From positions 10,958,102 through 11,022,101 of the forward strand of contig OY855906.1 of NCBI GenBank assembly GCA_963693305.1: a DNA stretch of 64,000 nucleotides. The letters run 5' to 3'. The position numbers and the translations under genes were made by a program. The DNA comes from Meandrina meandrites (taxonomy: Eukaryota; Cnidaria; Anthozoa; Scleractinia; Meandrinidae). Numbering within the stretch: the first letter of the stretch is position 1; every line of letters starts with the position of its first letter. Below the pieces are notes generated by a model. It was not told the DNA's origin, made no database searches, and was given only the letters and a program-made list of their open reading frames with translations. Shown here in pieces: positions 33,516 to 51,618 of this stretch.

Positions 33516-35915
33516 GTAATAATAATAATAATAACTTATTAACGTGTCAAAAGGAGTAGCTGAGGGGAAAAGTCCCTTCTACTAATTGTGGAGTGGTTCA
33601 TTGTCTACAACGTTCACGAAAATCACTTTTATTCATATTTTACTACAAGCATCTTAAGCTGTAGATGGCTAGGATGGAAATGGATTACAACTTGAAAAGT
33701 TTAGCTAAACTTTTCAAGTTGTTTCCACACGTCTTAAAAAAATATCGATATTTGTAGCTGTAGTTAGATTTCTATCCAAATGTTAAGGTCATGTCTTCCT
33801 TTAGATGTTCAAAGATAATGTTCTTCATGGGTTAAGTTGCCTTCCACCAATTTCAGAACAGTTTAGACCAAGAATCTGCGAAATCCCCGTGACAGAGCTC
33901 CTTTAAAAGAGCTAGCTCTTGGTATTTCAACTGGGGCGACGACGGGGTTTTCAGATCTGAAGTAAAGTTGTAATCAGTAAACGCTGTCTTCGCGGGAATT
34001 TAAAGAAATTGCCAGGAATCGAGAGAAAGACCTTTTCCAGGAACCTAGAAATAATGAAGATATCCTCGTACATAGCGTTGCACTGAGAAATAGATATCGG
34101 GAAAATATTGAGCATTGTCGAGACGACCGTCATCGCTGCATCAGGAAATACTGAAACGGTATTTACAACAGTTATCACCGGACCCCTCACGAGTTTTAGC
34201 AAATGTTTGTTATTATTTTGCACGCAAATTGGTTTAAAAATCGAATAAAACCGTAAAAAAATATAGAAGAACGTTGACGAAATACAAGAGAAAATGAGAA
34301 ATATTATTATTGAGACAAACTTGACTTAGTCGGATGAACAAAGTCAACTAAGCCGGGATTCCAGCTGGAGTGGTTCATTGTCTACAACGTTCACGAAAAT
34401 CACTTTTATTCATATTTTACTACAATCAGTCGCTACAACAACAAAGCTAGAACTTTGTACAGCTCAACTTTACCAATAACGTTAAGCTGTGGGGCAAATG
34501 TCGGATCAAAATTTCCCGTCGGACATACTCGACATAGCGGAAAAAGGTTTTCCACTTAATAACAACAACAACAATTTTCCTCTGCACAACACTATAAAAA
34601 ATAGGCAGTCTATGACTACATGTGCCTAGTGATAGCCTAGCATATAACGACAACATTCGACAAGAAACGCTCGTCGGCCAGTGATCAAATTCTTTGAAAA
34701 TCCACCGAAAGTTGAGCCTGGCTCTAGAAGAAAAGTAACATAAATTTATCTTTAACATAGAAAACTTACCAACGTCGTTGAAGAAACGCGCAATGTGAGC
34801 ACATGAAGCGAGTAAATGGCTGATGTCAAATTGAGCTTCCAATTATGACGTGTTAATTACACGCGCTCATTACCAATTACGAATTACGGACACACACGCG
34901 TGCACGATAACATAGTGCCTCGGGCTCTACGAGCCACTAGGCACAAAAAGTACTCGGTGAAAGCGTATTGCAAAATGGACCGTTCAGAGAACTTATAGGA
35001 ATGTTCCCTTAAACTAGTTTGTCATACACCTTTATCCCGGAATAAGCGCTTATTTAATAATTTAAATTTAAGGTGTGGTGGAGGTTTGGGAGGGGCACTT
35101 ATTCGGCGGGATGGGGTACTTGTTAATTTTTGTTTTCATATCGTGGCGAAATGGTCATTTATTTCCGTAATATAACATTTGCTGAAACAACAGCATAACG
35201 CGAGCAGTAAAAAAAACAAAACAACAACGACAACAACAACAACAAAAAATACACTTCAATGCTGCCCAGCCAGAAGCTCCATTCTGGGATGCAGCTTCAG
35301 AAGTCACCAGGAGGAGCCACCAGTTTCGGCCCCTACTTGCTATGGCAGAGCCCTTTCCCTGGGAGGCTTCAAAGAAGCTGGTGCTGACTTGGCATAACGC
35401 GTGTTCTGATAGCGACGCACTTTTTGGCATTCATAATTATTCTTGTTTAGTTCGTCAAAAGTGTTCACAAAATGCCACGTTTTATGCCGATTTTGATTCC
35501 GATTTAATGTGTTGATATAAAATCAAAACGACAAACGTCATACTCAACCTTTGTGGGAGGGGAGGGTAGTTATTTAAGAGGGGACACATGTCAAATTTTG
35601 GTTGTCAAGTGGAACGCTTATTCCTGGGGAGGCGTTTATTCGAGGATATGCGGTAATTAACTTGCTTGCTACGTTTAAAAGCAACTTCCAATTTACAGTG
35701 AGTTTTAATACTCTTCTAGATTACTCTGGACAAAAGCTGCGTATGATTACATGTATTCCTCGGGTGAAACACTTCTAAGGAATTTCCCTGTTCAGGCAAC
35801 AATTCAAGTCGTGGATCAGTACGACAATGATAGCAGTGATGATGACGACGACGACGACGAAGACATGGATGATGAATGCAGCGAGCAAGAAAATGCAAAG
35901 AAATGTAAACAATAA
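30351..35915 (+). CDS. RIPPLY: Protein ripply (WRPW-motif Groucho/T-box adaptor), 4 coding exons, 110 aa
   Basis: Coding exons are 30351-30355 (ATGAA only), 30806-30872, 33239-33303 and 35720-35915, totalling 333 nt with all joins in phase. The product starts MNKIWRPWVETPEDQQ. WRPW at residues 5-8 is the known Groucho/TLE-binding motif. Near the C-terminus is FPVQATIQVVDQYD, the hallmark Ripply homology motif that binds T-box factors, preceded by HPVRLLWTKAAYDYMY. An Asp/Glu-rich tail follows. Known Ripply proteins are nuclear and turn T-box activators into repressors, acting in segmentation and axial patterning in chordates. The last exon starts after CTTCTAG at 35719; the earlier TTTACAG acceptor would give an in-frame stop. 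110 aa is short but plausible, since vertebrate members are about 130-190. Confidence 0.9.
33463..33533 (+). repeat. (AAT)n microsatellite in RIPPLY intron 3
   Basis: An almost pure AAT run with one AGT interruption. Confidence 0.95.
33590..33648 (+). repeat. 59-bp direct repeat, left copy
   Basis: The segment GGAGTGGTTCATTGTCTACA through ATTTTACTACAA recurs, apparently without change, at 34367-34425, 777 bp apart, within RIPPLY intron 3. Confidence 0.9.
33689..33720. repeat. Perfect 32-bp palindrome in RIPPLY intron 3
   Basis: AACTTGAAAAGTTTAG is followed directly by its inverse complement with no spacer. Confidence 0.95.
34367..34425 (+). repeat. 59-bp direct repeat, right copy
   Basis: Identical by eye to 33590-33648; the flanks differ after TACTACAA. 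Confidence 0.9.
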
Positions 35916-37965
35916 TATTTATTATTTAAAAAAGAAACATTGTAAATACGTAAACCTTGAAAGGAAATATTCATATATCTATACAACCAAGTGTAAGAAA
36001 GTTATTTAAAAACCGCTTTTAAGCATGTCACGAGTTTATAATTTACAGTTTATATGATAAACGTTTTGAATCGAGTTAGAAAATTGAATACTTCGACAGT
36101 ACGATGATCGAATGCAGTTTACTGTTCATGATTAGATTTATCCAGATTTAGGATGATTTTAATACTATTTCACGACATTATCAAGATTTCATTAAATTCA
36201 GATGTAATTATATTTCTTTTAACCGTTTTCATTGCTCTATGCAGGTTAAATTGTTGACTTTTAACCAATTCTATGTTATCAATCATAGTTAATAATAACA
36301 ATATTGTAAAAGAAAAATGCATGGATGTCAAAAGATGTAAAAATATACAATTCTAAGGGTACAGACCAGTGGCGGATCCAGACCTTCAGCTAAGGAGGGG
36401 GCCCGCTTTTAAACGCTTGGCTATGAATGTTGAATTCTGCGAAGATAATTCCGACACTTCAAAGAAAATTGCGCTATTTCCGAAAAAATAAGGTGGGGGC
36501 CCGGGCCCCCCAGCCTCCTCCCCTGGATCCGCCAAGTACTGTAGACCACAAACACAATAGTAGCTCTTGTAAATATCTAACTGCTGTAACCGTTCATCAG
36601 TAGGATGCCTAAAATGCGTGCATCTCTCCAGCTCCATTAAATCTAAGCCTACAAAATGTGTCGGTTTTGAAAAAGAACTTCCCCTTCAATCCATTGCCTG
36701 TAGGAGGGGTTAATAATTGGTCAAAACGGTGAAAAAATACCATTTTTCTATAATTTCATCAGAAATTATGACAAATAATGTTGATTTTTCATTGATCAAA
36801 CTAAACAAATTATCTTTGCTGGTCTATGCAAACTTTATTCATACCATGTATGATTTCACACAAGTGTAAGTACAATTCTGTTATTCTGTTTTATTACATT
36901 CTTTTAAGAAAAGTCAGTCAATCATTACAGAAAAAATGATATTTGTTAGTATATACCACAAAAGTGAATAGCGCTGATTGGTTAACTCGGAGGTGATTAG
37001 CAAAGTACTATTCACCTCCGAGCAACCAAAGAGCAACAAAATGGCTTCGCGCGTTGCTTTGGGTACTGCAAGTAATGCTTTGGTCCACTAGTTTTTCAAC
37101 TTGTGTGGCATATACTAAAACAATTATTCACCTCAGTGTTGGTGAAAGTGTAAAATATTGGTGAAATATGTACCTCTCCGCTTTGTGGCTTGGTAAATAT
37201 CCACCAACTATTCCCCTCCACTTCAGTGAATAATAATTATTATTATTATTATTAGTATTAATACCAGTATAAATAAGATCTGTAAAGCCAAGTTCATGCC
37301 ACTGTAAATGTCCCAGCCAATATAAATATTTTATACATGGATATAATAAAATTAATGAGATAACCATTATTGGATTGTTTCTAGTCTTGATATTGGGTAT
37401 TGGGGATCTTAGAACTCCAAATGCTAAAACCTAACTAGAAATAACAGATGAAATATGTTTGCCTAAATGTGTTTCCTTAATCAATTCTTGCATTTCAAAC
37501 TTGCTGATGATCGCACATTTTTTTCTCTTGAAATATAATTTGTTGTGTTATCTCTGAAACTAATACCTAAACTGAATATTACTGAAAGCCCCGATATTCT
37601 GGTTACTTAATAATACCATAACTCCATTACAGAGTACTTCAAGTAAAATAAAAAATTGCTATATTATAATAAACCAGACAGAAGATAGCTCCGAATTCAA
37701 CTCAGAGGAGAATGATTTTCAATAACTGTAAATTCTTAGAAAAATTTTCCCTTAAACTCAGCAGTGAACCAAAGTGGTGCACATTTTGCGAAGTTTGAAA
37801 ATTCACAGAAAATCAAAGACAAGTCGTTTGATGATAATTTTTTCACTGTTGTAATCAAGAGCACAAGGTTTTCTTTGAGGGCTAAAACAAATTTGGGGTT
37901 AGGTGCACTTTAAAGTAAAAGTTCTCTATTGTGTGGGCTCTTTGTGTTGAGTCCTTTCAATATCG
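35916..37965. other. Convergent spacer between RIPPLY and ACAT2
   Basis: It holds a hAT-like MITE at 36367-36541 and an ATT microsatellite at about 37228-37260, and otherwise AT-rich DNA without a gene. RIPPLY (+) and ACAT2 (-) end towards each other here. Confidence 0.5.
36367..36541. mobile_element. 175-bp MITE with CAGTGGCGGATCCAG ends
   Basis: The left end CAGTGGCGGATCCAG is mirrored at the right by CTGGATCCGCCAAGTACTG. The centre is GGGCCC-rich. The CAG start suggests hAT, but I could not see an exact 8-bp duplication. Confidence 0.65.
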
Positions 37966-44058
<6,093 letters not shown>

Positions 44059-44202
44059 TGCAAAAGAAGTTGTGGGAAACGCGGATTAGCCTGGGGACGA
44101 GGTTGGAACTTTACGTGTCAGCTTACATAACGAGGCTTTCGGAAAATGGCAATCCACTGAGTTGATATACTTGCAGGCTCAAGCTTACAGCAAACAAGAA
44201 AC
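44059..44202. promoter_or_regulatory. Head-to-head shared promoter of ACAT2 and SYF2
   Basis: Only 144 bp separate the two start codons, on opposite strands, so both 5' UTRs and the core promoters must fit here or overlap. No TATA box is evident. Confidence 0.7.
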
Positions 44203-47200
44203 ATGGCGTCACAGGCTGTTGTTGATGTGGTAAGTTGGAGTACAATTTTTTTTATTTCCCGTTTAATTTAACTTTATTTTGTAGCCACTAACCTTTTCCT
44301 TAAAGAGCATGGATTTAAAAACTGTCAATATGTATTTATTTCAGATTGAGAACTCGGAATCAACTGCGACGAAAAGTCGGTCTCGTAACAGTTCTGTTGA
44401 AGATGACAAAGATATAGAAGCTGGCCCGTCATCATCTTCCGCATCATCCACGGCCGCTGATAAACGCGGAGAAAGAATGAAGAGATTACGAGAGCTTCAT
44501 CTCAGAAGGGTATGGTTATCTTTTTGTTGCTTTAATTGCTATTGAAACATTGCAGTATCTTACAACATTCAAAATAACTCACTTTCGATTTCATGTTTAG
44601 TTGTCATTTCCATTTCACTGGGAAAGGTGATCACTGGAAACTCTTGATTGTTTGAGCAACAACTATTAGAGGGACGTTTATTTATATACAATATTATCAA
44701 TACCTCTGCTCTCGTACCTATGTAAACTTGAATATTTTGCATGAATACCTTAATTTCTGGGAAACATAAAGGCCAGAGTGCATTCCGCTTAAATCACTCG
44801 CTGGAGATATGCCAAGGGCTTCAAAATTCTATGCCAGTGCCTGACAAGTGGCCAAAATCCCATGCTGAGGAATGCTCGTAGAACACCATTGGCCTACCTT
44901 ATAGCTTGCTCCCAGCTTTCTTGCTGCCAATTAGCTGCAAAAGAGAGGCTGGAAGACTCTGGTAACTTCTGGCAATGACTCTTTACCTCACGTAGTCAGG
45001 TAGAATGACTACGTGAATGAATGTGCACTTCAGGTTAACTTCATCTCTTGCGGCCGTACGCCAAAAACTCTGATCCCATGCTAGATGCAACCTGGCATAA
45101 AGGGCTGACAAAAGTGATAAACAAGGTTTAACCAACAATCAACCGGTAAAACATGCCCTAAGGTGAACTGTGGCTTGGAAACCACAAATCTGTAAATATA
45201 TCCTAAAGTTCCAAAGTTACCAAAAGTAGTGACTCTTTGAAATAGTAAAAATGTTTTACATGTTGTTAGTGAATCCCCAGAGTAGCGATCCTCCAAGAGC
45301 AACAACCCTTGGAAAATAACAGCAACCTCAAGCAAGCTGTACCAAACTAATCTGATTACTCTGTAATGATGTAATATGACTTTTTTCCCTGTGCCAAAAA
45401 CAAAAACTGATTCCATATGCAATGTCATATTTACAAAATGTTTTTGTTTCTGTCATTACAATGGATGGACTCAGTTATGGTACATGTTAAGCTAACTGAC
45501 AGTGGTGATGCCCAGAAAGTAGCAAAAGTTGGGTAAAGACTGCTAAATCAGAAAGTAGGGTCATTACTTTCAGGCAAGAACTTAATGCCATTTAACCTCT
45601 GGCTAATCATTGTGACAGCGTCCTAATTAATGCAATGTAATTTTTCAGCAGTAAAATTAATGAGGTCTAACTTAACTTTGTCGAAATAATCAGTCCAAAA
45701 TTATTAAATTTATTGGCCAGTATGCATTTTTAATTTTCCCAGAATGAGGCACGTAAATTGAATCATCAAGAAGTAGCAGAGGAAGACAGGAGAAAGAAGC
45801 TGCCTGCAAATTACGAAGCCATGCAACGTCGCGTGGAATGGGAGAACAAGGAGGAAGAGGCCAGAAAGGTACATGCATTACACTTGAAAATTTTAACAGC
45901 AAATTATGAAAATACCACACATCTAGTGGTCATCTAATGAAGCACAGAAGACATCAAAACAGCAACCACACACTGTCTTCTGATATATGTATTAAATAAA
46001 ATACATGTAATACAACAGAATCCTGGTTAATTTTCTCTCGTGATAAATCGAGCGCAAACTTGCTTCTCTTGGGTTTGTTCCACTTTGTTGAACATGGCAA
46101 TTTTATCCCTGATTTCTCAAACTCCTGATTTTTCAAACCAATTTTTGTTTCCCTTGGAAGCTTGAGAAATTGGGATTCTGCTAATTGTTTCATTGGAACA
46201 TTAATTATTTTTAATCCTTTTAAGTCCCAAGAGTGACCAACATCAAATTTCTCCTCACAACATCAAAATTTTGCCAACAAGAGAAAAGGTTGTGGTGATC
46301 ACCATGGGGAAATAGTTTTGATCTTTTAACAAATTCTCAAAATAAATACTAAGAAAATGCGTGGAGATCAGTCAGGAGAATTTGTATGTAGATATTGGGC
46401 CTTAAAGGGTTAAGACATACTAAAAAATGTAGTGTTTACAATTGAATCAAACATCTGCTTAGTAGACTTGATCCTGTTCTAATTTGTTTTAGGAAGCCGA
46501 GTCTCGTGGGGAGGATTATGACAGAGTTAAAATGTTAGAGGTTACTGCCGAGGATGCAGACAGATTGGACAGGAAAAGAAAGAAGAAAAACCCTGATCAA
46601 GGCTTTTCAGGTACCTACATTATATTATTGGTTTGTTTTTATTAAATTAATTTTGTCATTATTGATTGTAGCTTAGTTCTTGATTCTAGATCACCTACAT
46701 GTAACAAATTTTTTTCACCTCACAGGCTTTGCTGCAGCTCAATATAGACAATACCAGCGCCTTACCAAACAGATGAAACCTTCTCATGAAGATTACAAGA
46801 AAGAAAAGGAACAAAAGTAAGTTCCAATGCCCATCATAAACTAAAGAGGATCATTTATCACTTTCATATACATCCACAGTTCATATATGAATCATTTCAT
46901 ATACATTACATCATTTACATACATACATTTATAGGGGTAGTGAATGGTCCTTCCAAAAATGCACGTCTTGCAAAAATTAAGCCAAATTCCAGGGGTCTCG
47001 TCGTCTCGTATTTTTATGGAGGGCCTTCTCGGAGTCTCGATTTCTTTTTCAATGCTCGTCTCGCAAAGTCTCGCATTTACCATTCGGCACCCCTATTTAT
47101 TTATTTCACGTCCCCACGGGGCTTTTCAGTGAAATAGTTATAAATAATAAATATTCAAAATTAATTACAAAAGTTATTTCACTCCTCACACGGGAAAATA

Positions 47201-49453
47201 TGAACTCACAGTTGACCTCGCTCCCAATGTGTGGCTTCATAGCTCAGTTGGTAGAGCATCGCACCGGTATCGTGGAGGTCACGGGTTCAAATCCCATTGA
47301 AGCCCTGAATTTTTTCAGGCTTCTTCATTTCAATTGCTTAAATTGGAAATTCACTGCGATGATCATTTATCAATTTTACATACATCTACAGTTCATATAT
47401 AAATCATTTCATATACCGGTACATTACATTCAGAAGTATCACTCTTAGCCTAAAATGATTGATTGATTGCAGTTCTGTTGCCCTAGATCACTCAGAAGGT
47501 TATCAATAATAGTCAAGGCTGTGCTCTAAGAAAAATTACAAGGAGCCCAAAGGTTCCAAACTATGAGATCCAGGGTGCCCAGCATAAAGCTTATATGAAA
47601 GAAATAAGATTATCTGGTTGCCCAAAGGCAAAAGTTAGTCGCCTGGGGCACCCGGGCACCCTTAGAGCACAGCCCTGATAGTGTTTGATACATGTAAGTA
47701 TAAATTATAATTTCCTACACTGATATCTAAAAAATAATGTGTTAATTGATTGCAGAGGTGAGGGCATGTATCGGGGTGTTGATGATGTTAATTACGGTGG
47801 ACAGGGAAAAGTTCCAGAGGCTGCAGTAGACAGGATGGTTGCTGACCTTGAAAAGCAGTAAGTACAGTCTCGAGGCAGACATTCTTGAAAGTGCGAGATG
47901 CAGTAGTTGAATAATTGGTGTGCTGCCTTTGGTTGTTCAGAGGATGGATTATGTTATCCATCAGTCAAAAATCACCAGATGGTGTAATTTGATTAGTCAA
48001 CCCTTATCTACTGGTTAGTGATTTATCTTGTGGATAGCATCATCTGCCCTTCGAACAATTGCATCCTGGACTTTAGATCAAAAGGGCTCTGTGTTCACTT
48101 GTTGCTGGTACTTCTGCTACATGTACAATATAGCTGTACTGTAAATAATAGTGTTGAGTAAAGTCTGCATATGAGCCTAGTGGCCCATCAGGCCGGAGCT
48201 TATCCCAGTTTCCATAGCATGAAGCAGCTAGGAGTATTTTTATTCCCCCCTGGATTAGATGCTAGTCCATTGCAGGGTTACCCCCAGCAGTAAATTTGCT
48301 GGTACCCATTTATACACTTAGGTGGGGAGAGGCACTATGACAGTAAAGTGTCTTGCCCAAGAACACAACGCAGTGCCCCAGCCGTGACTTAAACCCGTGC
48401 CGCCCGATCTGGAGTCCAGCGAACTAACCATTAGGCCACATAGTGTTGAGTACCAAAACCTAAAAAAAAAAATCAAGAAACAAAACAAACAAACTTACTA
48501 ATGGCCCAAAAGATGTTTATGTTGTTCTATATTACTGCTTTCATGTGCATAACAAGCACAAAACAATAACCAATGTTGCTGTAAATCACGGCATTTCACA
48601 GTAGTTGGATCACGATGAACGAACCTCAACTTTCTTTTCCAAGTTCCACTCCTACTGTAGGTTCATTTGCTTATTCAACTTGACTGATGCTCATACCAAG
48701 CATGAGATCTGGGGGTATCCTGACTTTTATACACAGATGAAAAATACAGTACAGTCGAACCTCGATTATCCGGATTTCTCAATTATCCGAACTTCCTGAA
48801 TATTTATAATTCCAGTTAAAAAATCAAGACAAACATCGTTTCCACCAACTTTGACATACGATTGAAGATGTTTTTCTGGTATTTGTTGTTATGTATTTCT
48901 TCATTAAACAAAGTTCTTCCAAGATTTTTGCGTGATGACAAAAACAGATCTTTGTGGAACGTTTGTAGCTTAGTAACCAGGCATTAGGCCGTCTAGCTCA
49001 TTAATATTCATATTATCCAGACTCTCGATTATCTGGACCATTAATTCCGGTCCCCAAGAGTCCGAATAATCGAGGTTTGACTGTACATGGTATACTAATC
49101 AGCAGATTTGTGGGATTATAATCAATGATCTCCATTTATTTCCAATGATCATGAAATCTTAACGTTTTCCAACATTACCCCCCTTCATCAGAAGGTGCTG
49201 TGCGAAAAAAAGGAACTTGGAAACTAGGGTGATAACATACAGTCATAGCTAGTCTGAGTTCATTTATTTTGACTTTTTGCCTTGCAGAATTGAAAAGCGA
49301 GAGAAGTACAGCCGACGAAGAGCTCACCAAGATGAAGCAGACATTGATTACATCAATGAACGTAACATGAAATTCAACAAGAAACTTGCCAGGTTTTATG
49401 ATCCATTCACTTCAGAAATCAAACAAAACTTGGAAAGAGGCACTGCAATTTAG
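44203..49453 (+). CDS. SYF2: Pre-mRNA-splicing factor SYF2, 7 exons, 264 aa
   Basis: Exons are 44203-44229, 44345-44509, 45743-45868, 46493-46610, 46726-46816, 47756-47857 and 49288-49453. They total 795 nt (265 codons with stop) and all joins are in phase. SYF2 is a small nuclear protein of the NineTeen/Prp19-associated spliceosome. The first part is acidic and Ser-rich, with [20 protein letters not shown]. The conserved region follows: [77 protein letters not shown] and [20 protein letters not shown]. Vertebrate SYF2 is about 243 aa. AATAAA at 50063-50068 is a possible poly(A) signal. Introns hold several MITEs, a SINE and a tRNA-like gene. Confidence 0.95.
47233..47304 (+). tRNA. tRNA gene or tRNA-derived repeat (isotype unresolved)
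   Basis: The 72-nt cloverleaf has a perfect 7-bp acceptor stem (GGCTTCA/TGAAGCC), an A box TAGCTCAGTTGG with the D stem GCTC/GAGC, and a B box GGTTCAAATCC. The anticodon arm is poor: the stem has mismatches and position 33 is not T. GGT (Thr) or GTA (Tyr) could be read. The next bases, CTGAATTTTTTCAGGCTTC, form a small palindrome, hinting at a SINE tail. It lies in SYF2 intron 5. Confidence 0.55.
47514..47677. mobile_element. 164-bp MITE with CARGGCTGTGCTCTAAG ends
   Basis: The left end CAAGGCTGTGCTCTAAG and the right end CTTAGAGCACAGCCCTG are inverted repeats with one mismatch. It lies in SYF2 intron 5. The duplication may be ATAGT-like; the hAT assignment is uncertain. Confidence 0.75.
47930..48065. 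mobile_element. Short MITE (TTGTTCAGAGGATGGATTA type)
   Basis: TTGTTCAGAGGATGG and CATCTGCCCTTCGAACAA are imperfect inverted ends. A relative is at 51258-51400. Confidence 0.6.
48161..48440 (-). mobile_element. tRNA-derived SINE with perfect 12-bp target duplication
   Basis: TAGTGTTGAGTA occurs at 48149-48160 and 48441-48452. On the minus strand the element starts TGTGGCCTAATGGTTAG (A box), then CGGGTTTAAGTC (B-box-like), then GTTCTTGGGCAAGACACTTT, and ends GGCCTGATGGGCCACTAGGC. Related copies are at 51409-51618 and 61386-61483, with a head at 38237. It lies in SYF2 intron 6. Confidence 0.88.
48752..49083. mobile_element. 332-bp pogo/Tigger-like MITE
   Basis: The ends CAGTCGAACCTCGATTATCC and, inverted, CAGTCAAACCTCGATTATTC are the familiar pogo/Tigger terminal sequence. 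TA flanks both sides. An internal second pair (TCTCAATTATCC / GATTATCTGGA) is visible. No transposase. Confidence 0.9.
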
Positions 49454-51257
49454 ACTAACTGAAAATAGAAATTCCTTGTCCTAAGAACTGTACAGATGTT
49501 TGCATTGCAAAGCGGGAAACTTTAATTTATTTATGAATTAAAATTTTAACAAAGTTTTGGTTAGAGTCCAGGCACAATTCTTTAATTTGTTACCTCAAGT
49601 ATGTTGGTCAAAGTTATGGGTTACATTATTAGTTTTTTGGGATAGTTCCCAGTTGAAAGTTACACCTCTGTAGTTAACTTTGTAATGAGTAATTTGAATT
49701 TTAATTAAAAGTGAGGTGTTACATGTAAATGTTGAGGCCAGTTGTGAACCTTATTTTGTAAACAAATGTGTTTTTAAAGGCAGGGGCGATTGCAGAGAAA
49801 CTTTGTTTTAATAAGTAGCATTAGGTAAATATAATTCCTGAAAATATGTGGTTGCTTAGGAGCTGTTAATTCCATGACAGATGGGCCATAAAAACTGGTT
49901 AATCATATTAAATGATGTTATTAGGTATATTTTAACTTCTAATCCCATCACATCTTGTCTACAGTAAAGTGAATGCAACTGGTGCATTTAATTTGTACAT
50001 TGACATGTGTAGAGAAAAAATGGCAGTAAAAAGAAAATACACAAAGTTATGAATCTGTTAACAATAAATTATTACCGGTATACATTAAATAACGCTAGCG
50101 GACTTGCGATGCAGTGAAGGACAGCTGACGTACTGCCTTTTAAATTTAACAAATTGACGTTAGTTTTTTATGCGTCTGTCCTGTTATTGATGATAAATTG
50201 CGTCATAACATCGTCAAAGTGTTGTAGATCCACGACAATGTTATGACGAAATTTAACGTCAATTTGTTTTTTACAATAACAAAAAGCCAAAACTGATTTT
50301 CAAATGAAGGAAAGAATGCAAGAGTCAAAGTATGGAAGATGCGATCACCACACCGCCGCATAATGGGAATGTCCCAATCTGAATTTCATCGCTGTAATAT
50401 GGAGAATCACAGGCTCGTAAATTCAACGTTAAGTAAGAATACGGCTAGAAATACAAAGTAAAATTCGAATTACTCAACTAACGTTTAATCCAGTGAAAAC
50501 TGTTAACAAGATTATCCGCTAAAACGTAGTTCAGCTTCTTACTACACTACAAGCTGCATTAATTTCCCGCTCACCGCTGATTTTCAGGTCTGAAGCCTCA
50601 ATAAACATCCTCATCTTTTCGCTCTAAGGCTGCAATGGTTTCTTCAGTTTCAACCCATAAATTTTAGATGATTTCCTCATTGAAGACTTCTATATTTGTG
50701 GAATGATTCTCGCCTTATCAAGAATGGAGCGTTGAATCAGTGCTGAAAAGTTTGACAAACTTTCGCCGATTGCATCAGCTTTTCAAATTTCATCCGTCTG
50801 TACTCTTATTGACAATAAAAATTAGCCAATCAGCGCGAGAATTCGCTCAGTTATTGTAAAAACCTTAATTGACGTCAGCGTCCACATTGCAACATCTCAG
50901 ATGGTCAAGTCGTTGTAGTAAGAGTGTCAATTTATAAAGATTGGGATTTTTAAGAAATTGGCCAAGCTATGTATTGGCCAAAACGTAAAATTGGTAAACA
51001 ATAATTTGAAAATTTTTCTTTAATTAGTAAATCTTTAGGGTTTGTTTATTATTGCAGTCTACAAGTTTTGTTCAAAGGAAAGTTGTATGAAATCAATATT
51101 GTATCATTAAGTCAATGGTAATGATTGAAATAATACTTTTCATAATCAAGACTGTTGTTTTGTTATTTTCGTTTTGTTATGTCAGGCACAGGAAGCGAGT
51201 CAAGAGATTTTTATAAAAATTTGGATGATGTCACATTTATTTATCTGGCCCCAGTTG

Positions 51258-51400
51258 TTCAAAGGGTGGTAAACACTATCCACTGGATAAATCACCAGAT
51301 AGGGCAGTATGTTTTATCAACACTTATCCATTGCTTAGTGGTCTACCCAGTAGCAAACGTTATTCATCCCTTAAACAACAGTGCTGTGATTAGTGAAATT
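51258..51400. mobile_element. Short MITE (CCAGTTGTTCAAAGGGTGG type)
   Basis: CCAGTTGTTCAAAGGGTG at the left is matched in inverse at the right by CATCCCTTAAACAACAGTG. The centre CACTGGATAAATCACCAG is like the copy at 47930-48065. Confidence 0.65.
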
Positions 51401-51408
51401 TTGGTAAC

Positions 51409-51618
51409 TCTGCATAAGAGCCTAGTGGCCCATCAGGCCGGAGCCTATCCTGGTTTCCATATGATGAAGCGACTAGGAGTATTTCTTCTCCCCCCTGGGT
51501 GGAGAGAGGCACTATGAGAGTTACTGTAAGTGTCTTGCCTAAGAACACAATGCAGTGTTGAAACAGGACCGTTCGATATGGAGTCTAGCGCACTAACCAT
51601 TAGGCCACTGCGCCTCCG
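51409..51618 (-). mobile_element. tRNA-derived SINE, second copy
   Basis: It shares GAGCCTAGTGGCCCATCAGG, AGTGTCTTGCC and ACTAACCATTAGGCCAC with 48161-48440, with an internal deletion. It abuts a MITE at its left. Confidence 0.8.
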
